Part shown: positions 8,446 to 16,711 of the stretch, piece by piece
Position numbering within the stretch: position 1 is the stretch's first letter
Layout of the letters: each line of letters begins with the position of its first letter
Origin: Chitinophagaceae bacterium
Lineage (GTDB): Bacteria; Bacteroidota; Bacteroidia; Chitinophagales; Chitinophagaceae
Reading direction: 5' to 3'
Assembly (NCBI GenBank): GCA_016720775.1
Contig: JADKJX010000001.1
Location: 310,001 to 374,000, forward strand
DNA: 64,000 bases
Translations under genes and position numbers: made by a program
Notes under the pieces: generated by a model
Seen by the model: the letters and a program-made list of their open reading frames with translations, nothing else
What the model was told of the DNA's origin: nothing
The model's database searches: none

Positions 8446-9831
8446 ATGGAACAAGACGCACACCCAGGATTTGAATATCACAATCTGTTAACCGAGGAAG
8501 AAAAAAAACAGCACCGGCAGGAAATGAGGGAAGTGGTATTGCGCCCGTTGCGCCATACCGGAATTGCAGGAAAGCTGTGGATCGCATTCCTGGTAATCGT
8601 ATTTCTTTTTGGTTGTTATGCGTATTACCTGCAGCTTAAGAACGGATTGAAGGTTACTGCAATGAGAGACTATGCTTCGTGGGGTTTATATATTTCCAAT
8701 TTTGTTTTCTTTGTTGCAATAAGCCTGGTGGGTGCACTGATCTCATCGGTATTGCGGCTGACCAACTTTTCCTGGTATCGCCCCATTACACGTATCGCAG
8801 AGATCATTGCAGTATCGGGTATCATCTTTGCCGGGCTCATCATCATTGTTGATATGGGACGCCCCGACAGGGTTTTAAACCTGTTTACACATGGCCGTAT
8901 ACAATCGCCGATCGTTTGGGACGTGATCATTGTTTCTACTTACCTCGTCATGAGCATTTTGTTTCTCTACTTTCCTTTGCTGCCGGCCATCGCTTATTGC
9001 CGCGATACGCTGACAGAAAAACCCAAATGGCAACGTTGGATATACAAGAAGCTTGCATTAGGCTGGACCGGAAGCCACACCCAGTGGAGGTTAATGAAAA
9101 AAAGCATCGCCATTATCTGCATACTGATAATTCCACTGGCTATTTCCATTCATACTGTTACAGCCTGGTTATTTGCTACCACATTAAGGCCGGGATGGGA
9201 TAGTACCAACTTCGGTCCCTACTTTGTTGCAGGTGCTTTCCAGGCAGGTACAGCCTGTGTTATTATTGCCATGTTTGTTTTCAGAAAAGCCTATAATCTT
9301 CAGAAGTACATAACAGAAGTACATTTTAACCAAATGGGAAAACTACTGGTATTCCTGTGTTTGATCTATGCCTACTTCAATTTAAATGAATACCTGGTAC
9401 CTGCTTATAAAATGAGGGGAGCTGAAGGAAAATTACTGAATGATCTTTTTACCGGCCACTATGCCCCGCTATACTGGTCGGTTCAGGTATTTGGTATGGC
9501 GTTGCCGGCTGTACTGCTTCTGTGGAAAAAAGCGAGAAAGCCATTACCGGTTGCCATCATTGCATTGGCAGTAGTAGTTGCAGCATGGTTTAAACGATAC
9601 CTGATCGTTACGCCGATCATGCTTCATCCATATACACCCATACAGAACGTACCTGCTAACTGGGCTGTTTATTTCCCCACGTGGATTGAAATAGCGATCG
9701 TTTCGGCATCCCTGGCAGGGGTATTACTGATCATTACCGTATTCTCAAAATTCTTTCCGATCGTTTCAATCTGGGAAACCCTCGAAAACGAAGGCATCGA
9801 ACTGGAGGAAATGGACAACCCTGAAAAATAA
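8446..9831 (+). CDS. NrfD/PsrC-family quinone-interacting membrane subunit
   Basis: 461 aa with about nine or ten hydrophobic membrane segments, beginning at LWIAFLVIVFLFGCYAYYL (about residue 45). The family hallmark WGLYISNFVFFVAISLVGA and a conserved D-M-G-R-P-D-R loop are present. NrfD/PsrC subunits bind (mena)quinone/quinol in the membrane and exchange electrons with the partner Fe-S protein. It starts 11 bp after that Fe-S gene and ends 4 bp before the next gene, so operon membership is firm. The direction of electron flow cannot be read from the sequence. Confidence 0.88.
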   Translation: MEQDAHPGFEYHNLLTEEEKKQHRQEMREVVLRPLRHTGIAGKLWIAFLVIVFLFGCYAYYLQLKNGLKVTAMRDYASWGLYISNFVFFVAISLVGALISSVLRLTNFSWYRPITRIAEIIAVSGIIFAGLIIIVDMGRPDRVLNLFTHGRIQSPIVWDVIIVSTYLVMSILFLYFPLLPAIAYCRDTLTEKPKWQRWIYKKLALGWTGSHTQWRLMKKSIAIICILIIPLAISIHTVTAWLFATTLRPGWDSTNFGPYFVAGAFQAGTACVIIAMFVFRKAYNLQKYITEVHFNQMGKLLVFLCLIYAYFNLNEYLVPAYKMRGAEGKLLNDLFTGHYAPLYWSVQVFGMALPAVLLLWKKARKPLPVAIIALAVVVAAWFKRYLIVTPIMLHPYTPIQNVPANWAVYFPTWIEIAIVSASLAGVLLIITVFSKFFPIVSIWETLENEGIELEEMDNPEK

Positions 9832-9835
9832 TCAT

Positions 9836-10441
9836 ATGACTTTCAAAAGAAAAAATAACACGATGGACTTGCATTTAAAGGGGATATCATTCCTGGTTTT
9901 TTTGCTGCTGCAATTAACAGCCATCAATATGTATGCGCAGGAACAAAAACAGGCAACCATACGATTGTCATTTTTGCAAACCGATACAACCAAAACCTGC
10001 AGAGCCACTGTTTTTCCTGATAGTTTACCCGTAAAAGGAACTGAAGTGCATTTATATGTGAAACGGATGTATGGATTATTAACAATTGGGAAAGCTGTGG
10101 CAACAGATGAAAATGGCGTGGCAGAAATTAAATTTCCGATGGATCTGCCCGGTGATGCAAACAACATGATTGTTGTAATTGCAAAAATAGAACGCAACGA
10201 AATTTATGGAAATGCTGAAACGCAATCAACTGTAAAATGGGGCGCTGTGTCATTCAGCGAATCTTACAACTGGGGTAACCGCTCTTTGTCTGCATCAAGA
10301 GAAAAAGCACCGATGCTTTTGATCATTGCATCCGTGTCAATCATATTGGGCATCTGGGGAACCATACTATACCTGGTCTTCCAGCTTTTCAGGATCAGGC
10401 AATCAGGCAGGGGAATTAAAATACAGCCAGGTACCGCATAA
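9836..10441 (+). CDS. Periplasmic protein anchored by a C-terminal membrane helix (respiratory operon)
   Basis: 201 aa. A signal peptide (GISFLVFLLLQLTAINMYAQ) is followed by a roughly 120-residue beta-rich region resembling an Ig-like/fibronectin-like domain (ATVFPDSLPVKGTEVHLYVK). A C-terminal transmembrane helix (MLLIIASVSIILGIWGTILYLVFQL) and a short basic cytoplasmic tail end it. I do not recognise a named family. The ATG at 9836 is 4 bp after the NrfD stop; an ATG at 9863 would give a cleaner signal peptide. A scaffold or accessory role in the cytochrome complex is only inferred from position. Confidence 0.7.
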   Translation: MTFKRKNNTMDLHLKGISFLVFLLLQLTAINMYAQEQKQATIRLSFLQTDTTKTCRATVFPDSLPVKGTEVHLYVKRMYGLLTIGKAVATDENGVAEIKFPMDLPGDANNMIVVIAKIERNEIYGNAETQSTVKWGAVSFSESYNWGNRSLSASREKAPMLLIIASVSIILGIWGTILYLVFQLFRIRQSGRGIKIQPGTA

Positions 10442-10495
10442 CAAAGAAAGTATAAACAACACTCAATTTATTAATATAAAACAAAACGTAAAAAA

Positions 10496-10924
10496 ATGAA
10501 AGCAATGATTAAAATGTCTAAACAAGTAAGGTCCCTTTTTTTAGTGCTATTCCTTTTAGCCCTGGCCACCCAGACAGCAAATGCCCAGAAGCCCAAAGGA
10601 TTGCCCTGGCCTGCTCCTGCTGCTGCAATTGCGGTAAAAAACCCGGTTAAATCCGATGCAATATCCATTAAGGATGGCAGAGAACTTTATATCAAGAATT
10701 GTAAATCCTGTCATGGCGATGAAGGAAAAGGCGACGGTACCAAAGCCAGGAATTTAGACATTTCATGCAGTGATTTCAGTATTGCAGCATTTAAAAAAAC
10801 CACCGATGGTGAAGTATTCTGGAAAATGACAGAAGGAAGAAAACCAATGCCTTCCTTCAGCAAAAAACTCACAGATGCTGAAAGATGGTCTATCGTGAAT
10901 TACATACGCACATTTGCCAAATAA
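10496..10924 (+). CDS. Periplasmic c-type cytochrome
   Basis: 142 aa with a signal peptide ending at TANAQ (about residue 30). It has a single heme c motif CKSCH near residue 70 in the class I context IKNCKSCHGDEGKGDG, and a distal Met ligand candidate in GRKPMPSF. It ends with the class I helix WSIVNYIRTFAK. Role: one-electron carrier between the NrfD/Fe-S module and terminal acceptors. It lies 54 bp after the previous gene in the same orientation. Confidence 0.87.
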   Translation: MKAMIKMSKQVRSLFLVLFLLALATQTANAQKPKGLPWPAPAAAIAVKNPVKSDAISIKDGRELYIKNCKSCHGDEGKGDGTKARNLDISCSDFSIAAFKKTTDGEVFWKMTEGRKPMPSFSKKLTDAERWSIVNYIRTFAK

Positions 10925-10993
10925 AAAAAATACCGGTTTATGCATTATGGGCATAACGGAAAAATATTGTTATTAAAACCGAAAATACATTTT

Positions 10994-12340
10994 ATGAAAA
11001 GAAATAAATTAAGTATCACCATCATCATCATTTTGATAGGAACTGTTATGCTTACGCAATGCACCAAAGATGACCAGGTACTGGATGTGGCTGTTCCTTC
11101 AAATGGAAATGAATTGTATTCGCAGTTCACAGGCACAGCGCCTGCCATTGATGGCATCGTTGATGCCGCATGGGCCAATGCCCAAAAATTAGATATATCG
11201 CCAACTGTTCCTGATGCCGGTAACGGGCTTTTTACCGGGTACATCGGACAGGTGTATCCTGCAACGATCCGATCAATGTTTGATGACCAGAATATCTATT
11301 TTTTAGTAGAATACGCTGATGCCACACAGGACATCAATGTTTCTCCCTGGTATTTTGATCCTGCCCTGAATGTGGCCGGTAAAACAGGCTGGCAGAAAGA
11401 ACCTTCCAGCAAAACCTTTGATGTAAGCGGCGTTTTAACAAGGGATGGCTGGGGCGAAGATAAAATTGCCATGCTGTGGAATGTTGATAATTCAACACCT
11501 AAATTCATTTCTCAAACCTGTTATGCCAGTTGCCATGTGTTTACTCCGTATTTGGATTATTCTCAAACACCTGCAGCCATGGTGTCAAACTCTGCCAATG
11601 GTAATCACTATACAAACGGGCCAAATGAAAAAATTGATATGTGGTGGGGACGTTTAGGCTATATGAGCAAAAACCCGGCACTGAACTACCTGGATGATAA
11701 CTACCAGGACTGGGCAGGCGGACAGGCCATAACTAATCTAACCGGTGGCAATGCAAATGGCCGGCACGTAGATGGCATCGTTCCTGATGGAACCAAATCA
11801 GCAACCTGGCCATTCCGCCCGAATTATACCGTTTCACCGGCACAGGGCGAAGTGAGTAATTCTCAAAACCTGAAATTAGACGGAACCGGCGCAACCGTTG
11901 CAGTTCCCATCTGGGTAATCCCTGGTTCTAATACCAATATGATACTTGTTGCTGATACGGCAGGTGGCAGCGCTAAAAAAGTAGTTGCTGTTAGTTCTAC
12001 AGGCGTACTTACTTTAAGTGATGCATCAACAATTAATCCAACAACAGGTACCGATTACCTGAGAAGCGCTTCAGCAACAGGGGCTACTGCTCCCAAAGCG
12101 ATCGCCAGTTTGATCGGTGTTCCTTTAATTGGTGGAAGGGCCGATATAAACAGTACCGCTGTTTATACAGGTACCGGATGGATCGTTGAATTTAAACGCA
12201 AGTTAAAAACCACGGATGTGTTGGCACAGGATATTGACTTTTCCGGTTTAGCAGACCGGCAGTTTGGTGTAGCCATCTGGAATAAATCAAACTACCAGCA
12301 TGGTATTAATCCAAACCTCGTACTGAAATTTAGAAAATAG
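10994..12340 (+). CDS. Heme-binding lipoprotein with ethylbenzene-dehydrogenase gamma-type domain
   Basis: About 448 aa from the ATG at 10994, chosen because it starts a proper lipoprotein signal (MKRNKLSITIIII ... TQC). The body begins TGTAPAIDGIVDAAWANAQKLDI, characteristic of the EB_dh / DMSO-reductase-type heme-binding domain (fold of the gamma subunits of ethylbenzene, dimethyl-sulfide and selenate enzymes). A CYASCH segment (about residue 175) gives a CX3CH candidate c-heme site. Localised to a periplasm-facing membrane leaflet. In characterised enzymes this subunit takes electrons from a molybdenum subunit, but none is encoded here. An upstream ATG at 10940 would break the lipoprotein signal. 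Confidence 0.78.
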   Translation: MKRNKLSITIIIILIGTVMLTQCTKDDQVLDVAVPSNGNELYSQFTGTAPAIDGIVDAAWANAQKLDISPTVPDAGNGLFTGYIGQVYPATIRSMFDDQNIYFLVEYADATQDINVSPWYFDPALNVAGKTGWQKEPSSKTFDVSGVLTRDGWGEDKIAMLWNVDNSTPKFISQTCYASCHVFTPYLDYSQTPAAMVSNSANGNHYTNGPNEKIDMWWGRLGYMSKNPALNYLDDNYQDWAGGQAITNLTGGNANGRHVDGIVPDGTKSATWPFRPNYTVSPAQGEVSNSQNLKLDGTGATVAVPIWVIPGSNTNMILVADTAGGSAKKVVAVSSTGVLTLSDASTINPTTGTDYLRSASATGATAPKAIASLIGVPLIGGRADINSTAVYTGTGWIVEFKRKLKTTDVLAQDIDFSGLADRQFGVAIWNKSNYQHGINPNLVLKFRK

Positions 12341-12378
12341 GATTGCCCGTTATTGCTAAAAATTAAAATAATAAGATC

Positions 12379-12777
12379 ATGTTATGCAATAAAAAGATCA
12401 TGGGGGTTATTCTGGCGGGCGGCATTGTTCTGTTTTTTCTGCAGGGATGTTATAAGGACAAAACAGTAGTTTCTGATACTGGTGCAGTAATAACAAGAAC
12501 AGTAACTTTTTCCGGAGATATCATTCCCATTTTTAACAAAAGCTGCAGTTTAAGCGGGTGCCACACAGGAGGCGGCAAGCCCCCGGACCTAAGTGCTGCC
12601 AATGCGTATAATTCTTTAAAGGTTGGAAATTATTTCAATACCAATAACCCTGAGAGCAGTGTGCTATACCTGTGGCTGACCGGGAAAAAGACGACCCAAA
12701 TGCCCGTTGGCGGTATGAATAAAGACTATAACGCGTTGGTGATTGCCTGGATAAAACAAGGCGCCAAAAACAATTAA
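12379..12777 (+). CDS. Small lipoprotein with CX4CH heme-like motif
   Basis: 132 aa. Lipoprotein signal IVLFFLQGCYKD. The core reads IIPIFNKSCSLSGCHTGGGKPPDLS, a CX4CH variant of the c-heme motif, common in Bacteroidota lipoproteins that resemble cytochrome c domains. A late Met (TQMPVGG) could be the distal ligand. It lies 38 bp after the EB_dh lipoprotein and 10 bp before the barrel gene. Heme attachment through CX4CH is plausible but not certain. Confidence 0.75.
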   Translation: MLCNKKIMGVILAGGIVLFFLQGCYKDKTVVSDTGAVITRTVTFSGDIIPIFNKSCSLSGCHTGGGKPPDLSAANAYNSLKVGNYFNTNNPESSVLYLWLTGKKTTQMPVGGMNKDYNALVIAWIKQGAKNN

Positions 12778-12787
12778 AAAAAAATGT

Positions 12788-13708
12788 ATGAAAAAACATA
12801 AGCAAAAAAAAGTATCATTTTTTATAAGCGGCTGTATATTCCTGGTGCTGTTGTTCGTTAGTGCAAGCCCGCTTTTTGCACAGGATTCAACGGCTGCTGC
12901 ACAACCGGTACTTAAACCCGAAGTAAGGCTGGCAAAAAACACTTTTGAAAGTGCTTGGCTCATCGATAACCAGACCGTTATGGTGCCCAAGAAAAAATCA
13001 CTGGAATTCATCATCATGCACCGGTTTGGAATAGTTAATAATGGATATAAGGATTTCTATGGTCTTTTTGCACCTTCTAACATTCGTTTTGGATTGAACT
13101 TTGTTCCCATCAATAAACTGAGTGTTGGCGCCGGGCTTACCAAGGAAAGGATGCAGGTTGACCTGAATGCCAAGTATGCCATCCTGAAGCAAACGGAGAG
13201 CAACAAAATTCCGCTGAGTGTTTCGTTCTATGGCAATATGGTCATCGATACCAGGAATAAAAGCAATTTTACCTATGGCGTACACCGCTTTTCCTATTTC
13301 AGTCAACTGATGCTGGCCAGGAAAATAACCGAACGGTTTTCGGCACAGGTTGCCGGAAGTTTTTCCTGGTTCAATAATGTAGAAGGATATGTTGACAGCA
13401 AGGGGCAGGTACAAAAGAAAATGAAGAACGGGCACCTGGCAATAGAAGTAATGGGCAGGTACAAATTCTCAGACAAATCGGCCTTTATAATCAATTATGA
13501 TCAGCCGCTTACACAGCATCCAACCAATAATCCGCATCCGAATATTGCCTTTGGCCTGGAAACCACTACCGATTCGCATGCCTTCCAGGTGTTTGCAGGT
13601 AATTATTATGGTATTGTACCGCAGAGTAATAATTTTTTCAATCAACACGATTACACGAAGGGACAATTTTTGATCGGCTTTAACATGACAAGGCTTTGGG
13701 CTTTCTAG
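12788..13708 (+). CDS. DUF5777-family outer-membrane beta-barrel protein
   Basis: 306 aa. The signal peptide ends near PLFAQ. The region after VMVPKKKSLEFIIMHRFG is made of alternating amphipathic strands (SNIRFGLNFVPINKLSVGAGLTK and so on) ending in an aromatic residue (RLWAF), as expected for an outer-membrane barrel. The sequence resembles DUF5777 proteins, which often accompany c-type cytochromes in Bacteroidota; this assignment is from memory. It is the last gene of the respiratory operon and is followed by a terminator at 13745. It could form a conduit or a structural partner for the cytochromes. Confidence 0.78.
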   Translation: MKKHKQKKVSFFISGCIFLVLLFVSASPLFAQDSTAAAQPVLKPEVRLAKNTFESAWLIDNQTVMVPKKKSLEFIIMHRFGIVNNGYKDFYGLFAPSNIRFGLNFVPINKLSVGAGLTKERMQVDLNAKYAILKQTESNKIPLSVSFYGNMVIDTRNKSNFTYGVHRFSYFSQLMLARKITERFSAQVAGSFSWFNNVEGYVDSKGQVQKKMKNGHLAIEVMGRYKFSDKSAFIINYDQPLTQHPTNNPHPNIAFGLETTTDSHAFQVFAGNYYGIVPQSNNFFNQHDYTKGQFLIGFNMTRLWAF

Positions 13709-13744
13709 GATCCCTGCTTTGATCCAGCCGGAAATTAAAAATAG

Positions 13745-13773
13745 AACCAGCTTGTTTTACAGGCTGGTTTTTT
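13745..13773 (+). terminator. Terminator of the respiratory operon
   Basis: AACCAGC (13745-13751) and GCTGGTT (13763-13769) form a stem with an 11-nt loop, followed by a T run. It lies 37 bp after the barrel gene. Confidence 0.75.
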
Positions 13774-13950
13774 AATTGGAACAACTAAATATTGAAAGTG
13801 GAGCATTGAATATTCTTGTTTTTAAACAACGTCCCCGGCCTTGCTTCAAACTTCAGGAAAGACGTTGCTGGAAAAAAAGGTGAACAGCTGCGCCAAAGAC
13901 CTAAGCCAGTTGGGAGGGTACACTTACGTCCGTGAGGGTTTGCGGCAGCG

Positions 13951-14463
13951 TTATTTTTTTGCTTTGGCAGGGGCCCTGTAAAGAAGCACCACATTATAAG
14001 CGTCCTTATCATGAACAATGAACGGCTTCTGAACCTGCTTGGGCAGATCCTTCCATATGTCGATCGGCACCTGGCTGCTCTTCATCTCAAAAGTGACGGT
14101 AGCTGTTTTTTGAACTTTTTTTAGATCCGTTATCCCTTCCAGTTTTTTAAGTGCAGCTTCAACCGGTACCAGGCTCTCATCTGCATAATTGATGCCTACA
14201 AGGATCAGGTGTACTTCGCCCGCCGTGTGGGATTTATCATTGGCTACCAGGCTGTCGATCATTTTCTTCACATCCTTAAGCGCATTGATCACATCATTAA
14301 CATTCTGCACGGTCTCCGCAACATTACCAGCTTCCCTTTGTGCATTGTTCGCTTCACGGGCAACCCGGGTGGGTGATGGGGCGCCCGGCGGCACCTGTGC
14401 AGATGCCGGGGAGGCTGCAAAAAGTATTACCGCAATAATTACTGGTTTTATAAGTATACGCAT
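13951..14463 (-). CDS. Secreted protein of unknown function
   Basis: About 170 aa from the ATG at 14463, preferred over an upstream start because it gives a clean signal peptide (MRILIKPVIIAVILFAASPASAQ). An Asn/Ala-rich predicted helix follows (REANNAQREAGNVAETVQNV), then a compact alpha/beta region (VHLILVGINYADESLVPVEAALKKL) and the ending YRAPAKAKK. I recognise no named domain. Divergent neighbours do not suggest a function. Confidence 0.65.
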   Translation of the reverse strand: MRILIKPVIIAVILFAASPASAQVPPGAPSPTRVAREANNAQREAGNVAETVQNVNDVINALKDVKKMIDSLVANDKSHTAGEVHLILVGINYADESLVPVEAALKKLEGITDLKKVQKTATVTFEMKSSQVPIDIWKDLPKQVQKPFIVHDKDAYNVVLLYRAPAKAKK

Positions 14464-14572
14464 AAGAGTAGGTTTAGGGATCTCCAAGATTGACATTTCT
14501 ATTTTAAAAACCAAATATTTGGATATGAATCTGGGGCGCAGCCCATCTTGTATCCTGTACCACTAAAGGAGT

Positions 14573-14929
14573 TTAAGAATGGTAAACCCTCGACGCAATG
14601 ATTTTTCCATTTTCGATAACAAGCACTTCGCCTACCTGCAGGTCTTCCTCCCCGGGAGTTTGACGTATGTACTCCATGAATACCCGGCTGTCGTTTGCTA
14701 TTAACTGTAAAACCTTGTAATGCAGGTTTGGTAAACGGGTAAAAGCATCTGTCCACCAGGCCCTCAGGGCAGGCTTACCTTTTATTAAACCATTCGTTTC
14801 GGGCTGCCTGGCCTTTAGTTTGGGACTGTAATGTTCTGCATCGGCTGCGTATAAAGACAGCAGCATTTCTATATCATGCTTATTGAACGCATCAAACCAT
14901 GCGTTTGCTACCTGTTGGGGAGATTGCAT
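14573..14929 (-). CDS. SnoaL-like / NTF2-fold protein
   Basis: 118 aa. The pattern VANAWFDAFNKHDIEMLLSLYA, followed by AEHYSPKL, a GKPALRAWW segment, and LVIENGKIIASRVYH, is typical of the SnoaL-like (nuclear transport factor 2) fold: an initial helix, a cone-shaped pocket and a final pair of strands. Members are small enzymes or ligand-binding proteins; the substrate cannot be told. Monocistronic on the minus strand. Confidence 0.75.
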   Translation of the reverse strand: MQSPQQVANAWFDAFNKHDIEMLLSLYAADAEHYSPKLKARQPETNGLIKGKPALRAWWTDAFTRLPNLHYKVLQLIANDSRVFMEYIRQTPGEEDLQVGEVLVIENGKIIASRVYHS

Positions 14930-15021
14930 CGGGAGAAAATTGATACGGATACAAGATACGGGATTGAAATTATTACTGAACCGGCCAGTTATCCCGAATC
15001 ATGCCCGCGTGTGAAGGGACG

Positions 15022-15102
15022 CTGAAAAAAGTCATTAAGTCATTTTGATTTCAGGTATTGCCTGGCTCTTTTCAATGACTCAATGACCAATGACCATTTT
15101 CC
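15022..15102. repeat. Intergenic word-repeat hairpin, word GTCATT
   Basis: The left arm is AAAAGTCATTAAGTCATTTTGA. The right arm carries CAATGACTC, AATGACC and AATGACC. It sits between two minus-strand genes and follows the same architecture as the other word-repeat hairpins, with its own word. Confidence 0.6.
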
Positions 15103-15111
15103 AATAACATG

Positions 15112-15561
15112 TTATTCTTTTACCGGCGCTGTGCTTCTCAAATTCTTTGCCTGTGCCGTTGCGCTTTCCCTGATCTTTGATCCACCCGCTTTACCGTAGG
15201 GACAATAATAATCAATGGCAACCTGGGCCTGGTTATACGTAAGATCATATTCCACCACGTTTCCCCGGGTAACCAGGTCGGCCGAATAATTATAGAAATC
15301 CCTGGTACCATAACCGCCAAAGTCTCCATACATGATATCTCCGTCGTAGGTTCTTAACCCATCCAGGTTTTGAACAATGGTATACCCGTAATTTGTTTCC
15401 ACTACATAGAACCCGCAGGCGTTATTGCTGTACACCACATCGCCCCGCTCCTGCGAAAGCCAGTAGGAGTGGTCATCATATATTACCCTGTCTTTGCGGC
15501 AGCTGGTGAACAGAAAGACTGTTAATGCAGCCAGTACTGAATAAGTAAAGATCTTTTTCAT
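15112..15561 (-). CDS. Hypothetical lipoprotein
   Basis: 149 aa. Lipoprotein signal peptide VLAALTVFLFTSCRKD places it in a membrane leaflet. The mature part is Tyr/Gly-rich with beta-strand-like stretches (YYVVETNYGYTIV-type pattern, YGDFGGYGTRDFYNYS) and a basic end. No family recognised. It is followed by the GTCATT hairpin. Confidence 0.65.
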   Translation of the reverse strand: MKKIFTYSVLAALTVFLFTSCRKDRVIYDDHSYWLSQERGDVVYSNNACGFYVVETNYGYTIVQNLDGLRTYDGDIMYGDFGGYGTRDFYNYSADLVTRGNVVEYDLTYNQAQVAIDYYCPYGKAGGSKIRESATAQAKNLRSTAPVKE

Positions 15562-15753
15562 AATTAAAGTTTTTAATGATCAATGATTTTGATCATGAGA
15601 AGGCAAAGGGCGGGCTGGATTTTGTTGGAAATTGTTAAAATGAAAATTGTACCGGCGCAGCGGCAGTGGTATGAGTATCCGTTAACGAACAGTTTGTATT
15701 TACTCCTCTCTTTGTCATGGTTTCGTATCACAAACCAGTACCATGTTGAGATA

Positions 15754-16311
15754 TTATTTAGTGAATCCTATTCTTTCCCGGTCTTCCCATTTTCTTTGGG
15801 CAGCTTTTTCATCTAACAGGTTTTCCATGGCATCATAGATCTGGTTTAGCTGGGCATCATGCCCGCCCAACCTCTCCTTTATTTCCTTCAGTTGCTCTTT
15901 CATATCATTTTGCCGCAAAAGTATTTTCCTGATTTCGATGAAGGCTCTCATAATGGCAATATTCATATTAATAGCCTTATCCGAATTAATAATGCCGCTT
16001 AACATGGCAACGCCCTGTTCGGTAAATGCACAGGGCAAATACCTGTTACCACCCCAGCCTTTTGAGGCCGTAATTTCCGGCCCCAAAGGCACAATTGATC
16101 TTGAGGTTTCAATTTGAAACCTCAAGATCTCAAATTCTTCTCTTGTAAGCCTGAACATAAAGTCAGGAGGAAATCGCTTGATATTCCTTTTTACAGCAAG
16201 GTTCAGGGCCTTGGTCCCGGTTTCATAGAGGATCGCCAGGTCCCTGTCCAGCATAACCCTTACTCCCCGTACTTCGTATATCCTGTTCTGGATACTTCGT
16301 ATTACCTGCAT
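15754..16311 (-). CDS. ORF6N-domain DNA-binding protein
   Basis: About 185 aa from the ATG at 16311; a longer start at 16371 adds a poorly conserved leader. The region IRSIQNRIYEVRGVRVMLDRDLAILYETGTKALNLAVKRN, followed by RFPPDFMFRLT, LRFQIETS and YLPCAFTEQGVAMLS, is the ORF6N domain, found in phage and chromosomal KilA-like DNA-binding proteins. A C-terminal coiled coil follows (LKEIKERLGGHDAQLNQIYDAM). Probably a mobile-element-derived regulator. No phage genes surround it. Confidence 0.82.
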   Translation of the reverse strand: MQVIRSIQNRIYEVRGVRVMLDRDLAILYETGTKALNLAVKRNIKRFPPDFMFRLTREEFEILRFQIETSRSIVPLGPEITASKGWGGNRYLPCAFTEQGVAMLSGIINSDKAINMNIAIMRAFIEIRKILLRQNDMKEQLKEIKERLGGHDAQLNQIYDAMENLLDEKAAQRKWEDRERIGFTK

Positions 16312-16711
16312 TTCTTTTTGGGATGAAAATAATTGACCAGGGAATACCTGGTAAGAGAAAAACCTCTTCATACTATGCTGTTTTTAGTCAGCAAAGTACC
16401 CGGCTCTGCTCCAGGTTTTTGGATACCGGTTGTCGGGAAAGAAGGCAGCTTATCAGAAGCTGAATTATATACTCAGCAACCCGCTGGCAGAACACCGGCA
16501 ATTGGTAAGCGATCGATGTAGCTATAAATATTCGTCAGCGAAATTTTATGAAATGGGAGAGAAGGATTATACTTTTTTAAAAAATTAGCGGGAGGAGTTT
16601 TGACTTGAAAGATTGGTTCGTGAAGCGAAACCAAGGCGGAGTTGGTGGGGACACCAACCGGTAGAAAAATAGTTTATACATATGAATTGTATTAAGAATT
16701 ACTCAGTGGTG
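16312..16711. other. 400-bp gene-free stretch with a composite REP
   Basis: It holds the ORF6N leader and, near 16613-16662, a tandem of two REP-type hairpins described separately. I see no other supported feature. Confidence 0.5.
16613..16662. repeat. Composite REP: type I hairpin followed by type II hairpin
   Basis: Type I: TTGGTT (16613-16618) pairs with AACCAA (16629-16634) around CGTGAAGCGA. Type II follows: GTTGGTG (16641-16647), loop GGGA, CACCAAC (16652-16658). Both units recur elsewhere in the window, and type II flanks the RAYT gene at 18341-18886. The pairing of two different hairpins resembles a bacterial interspersed mosaic element. Confidence 0.7.

Noticed and set aside
15754..16311. 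Prophage indicated by the ORF6N protein
   Set aside because: No capsid, tail, integrase or lysis genes lie nearby; the domain is common as an orphan in Bacteroidota.
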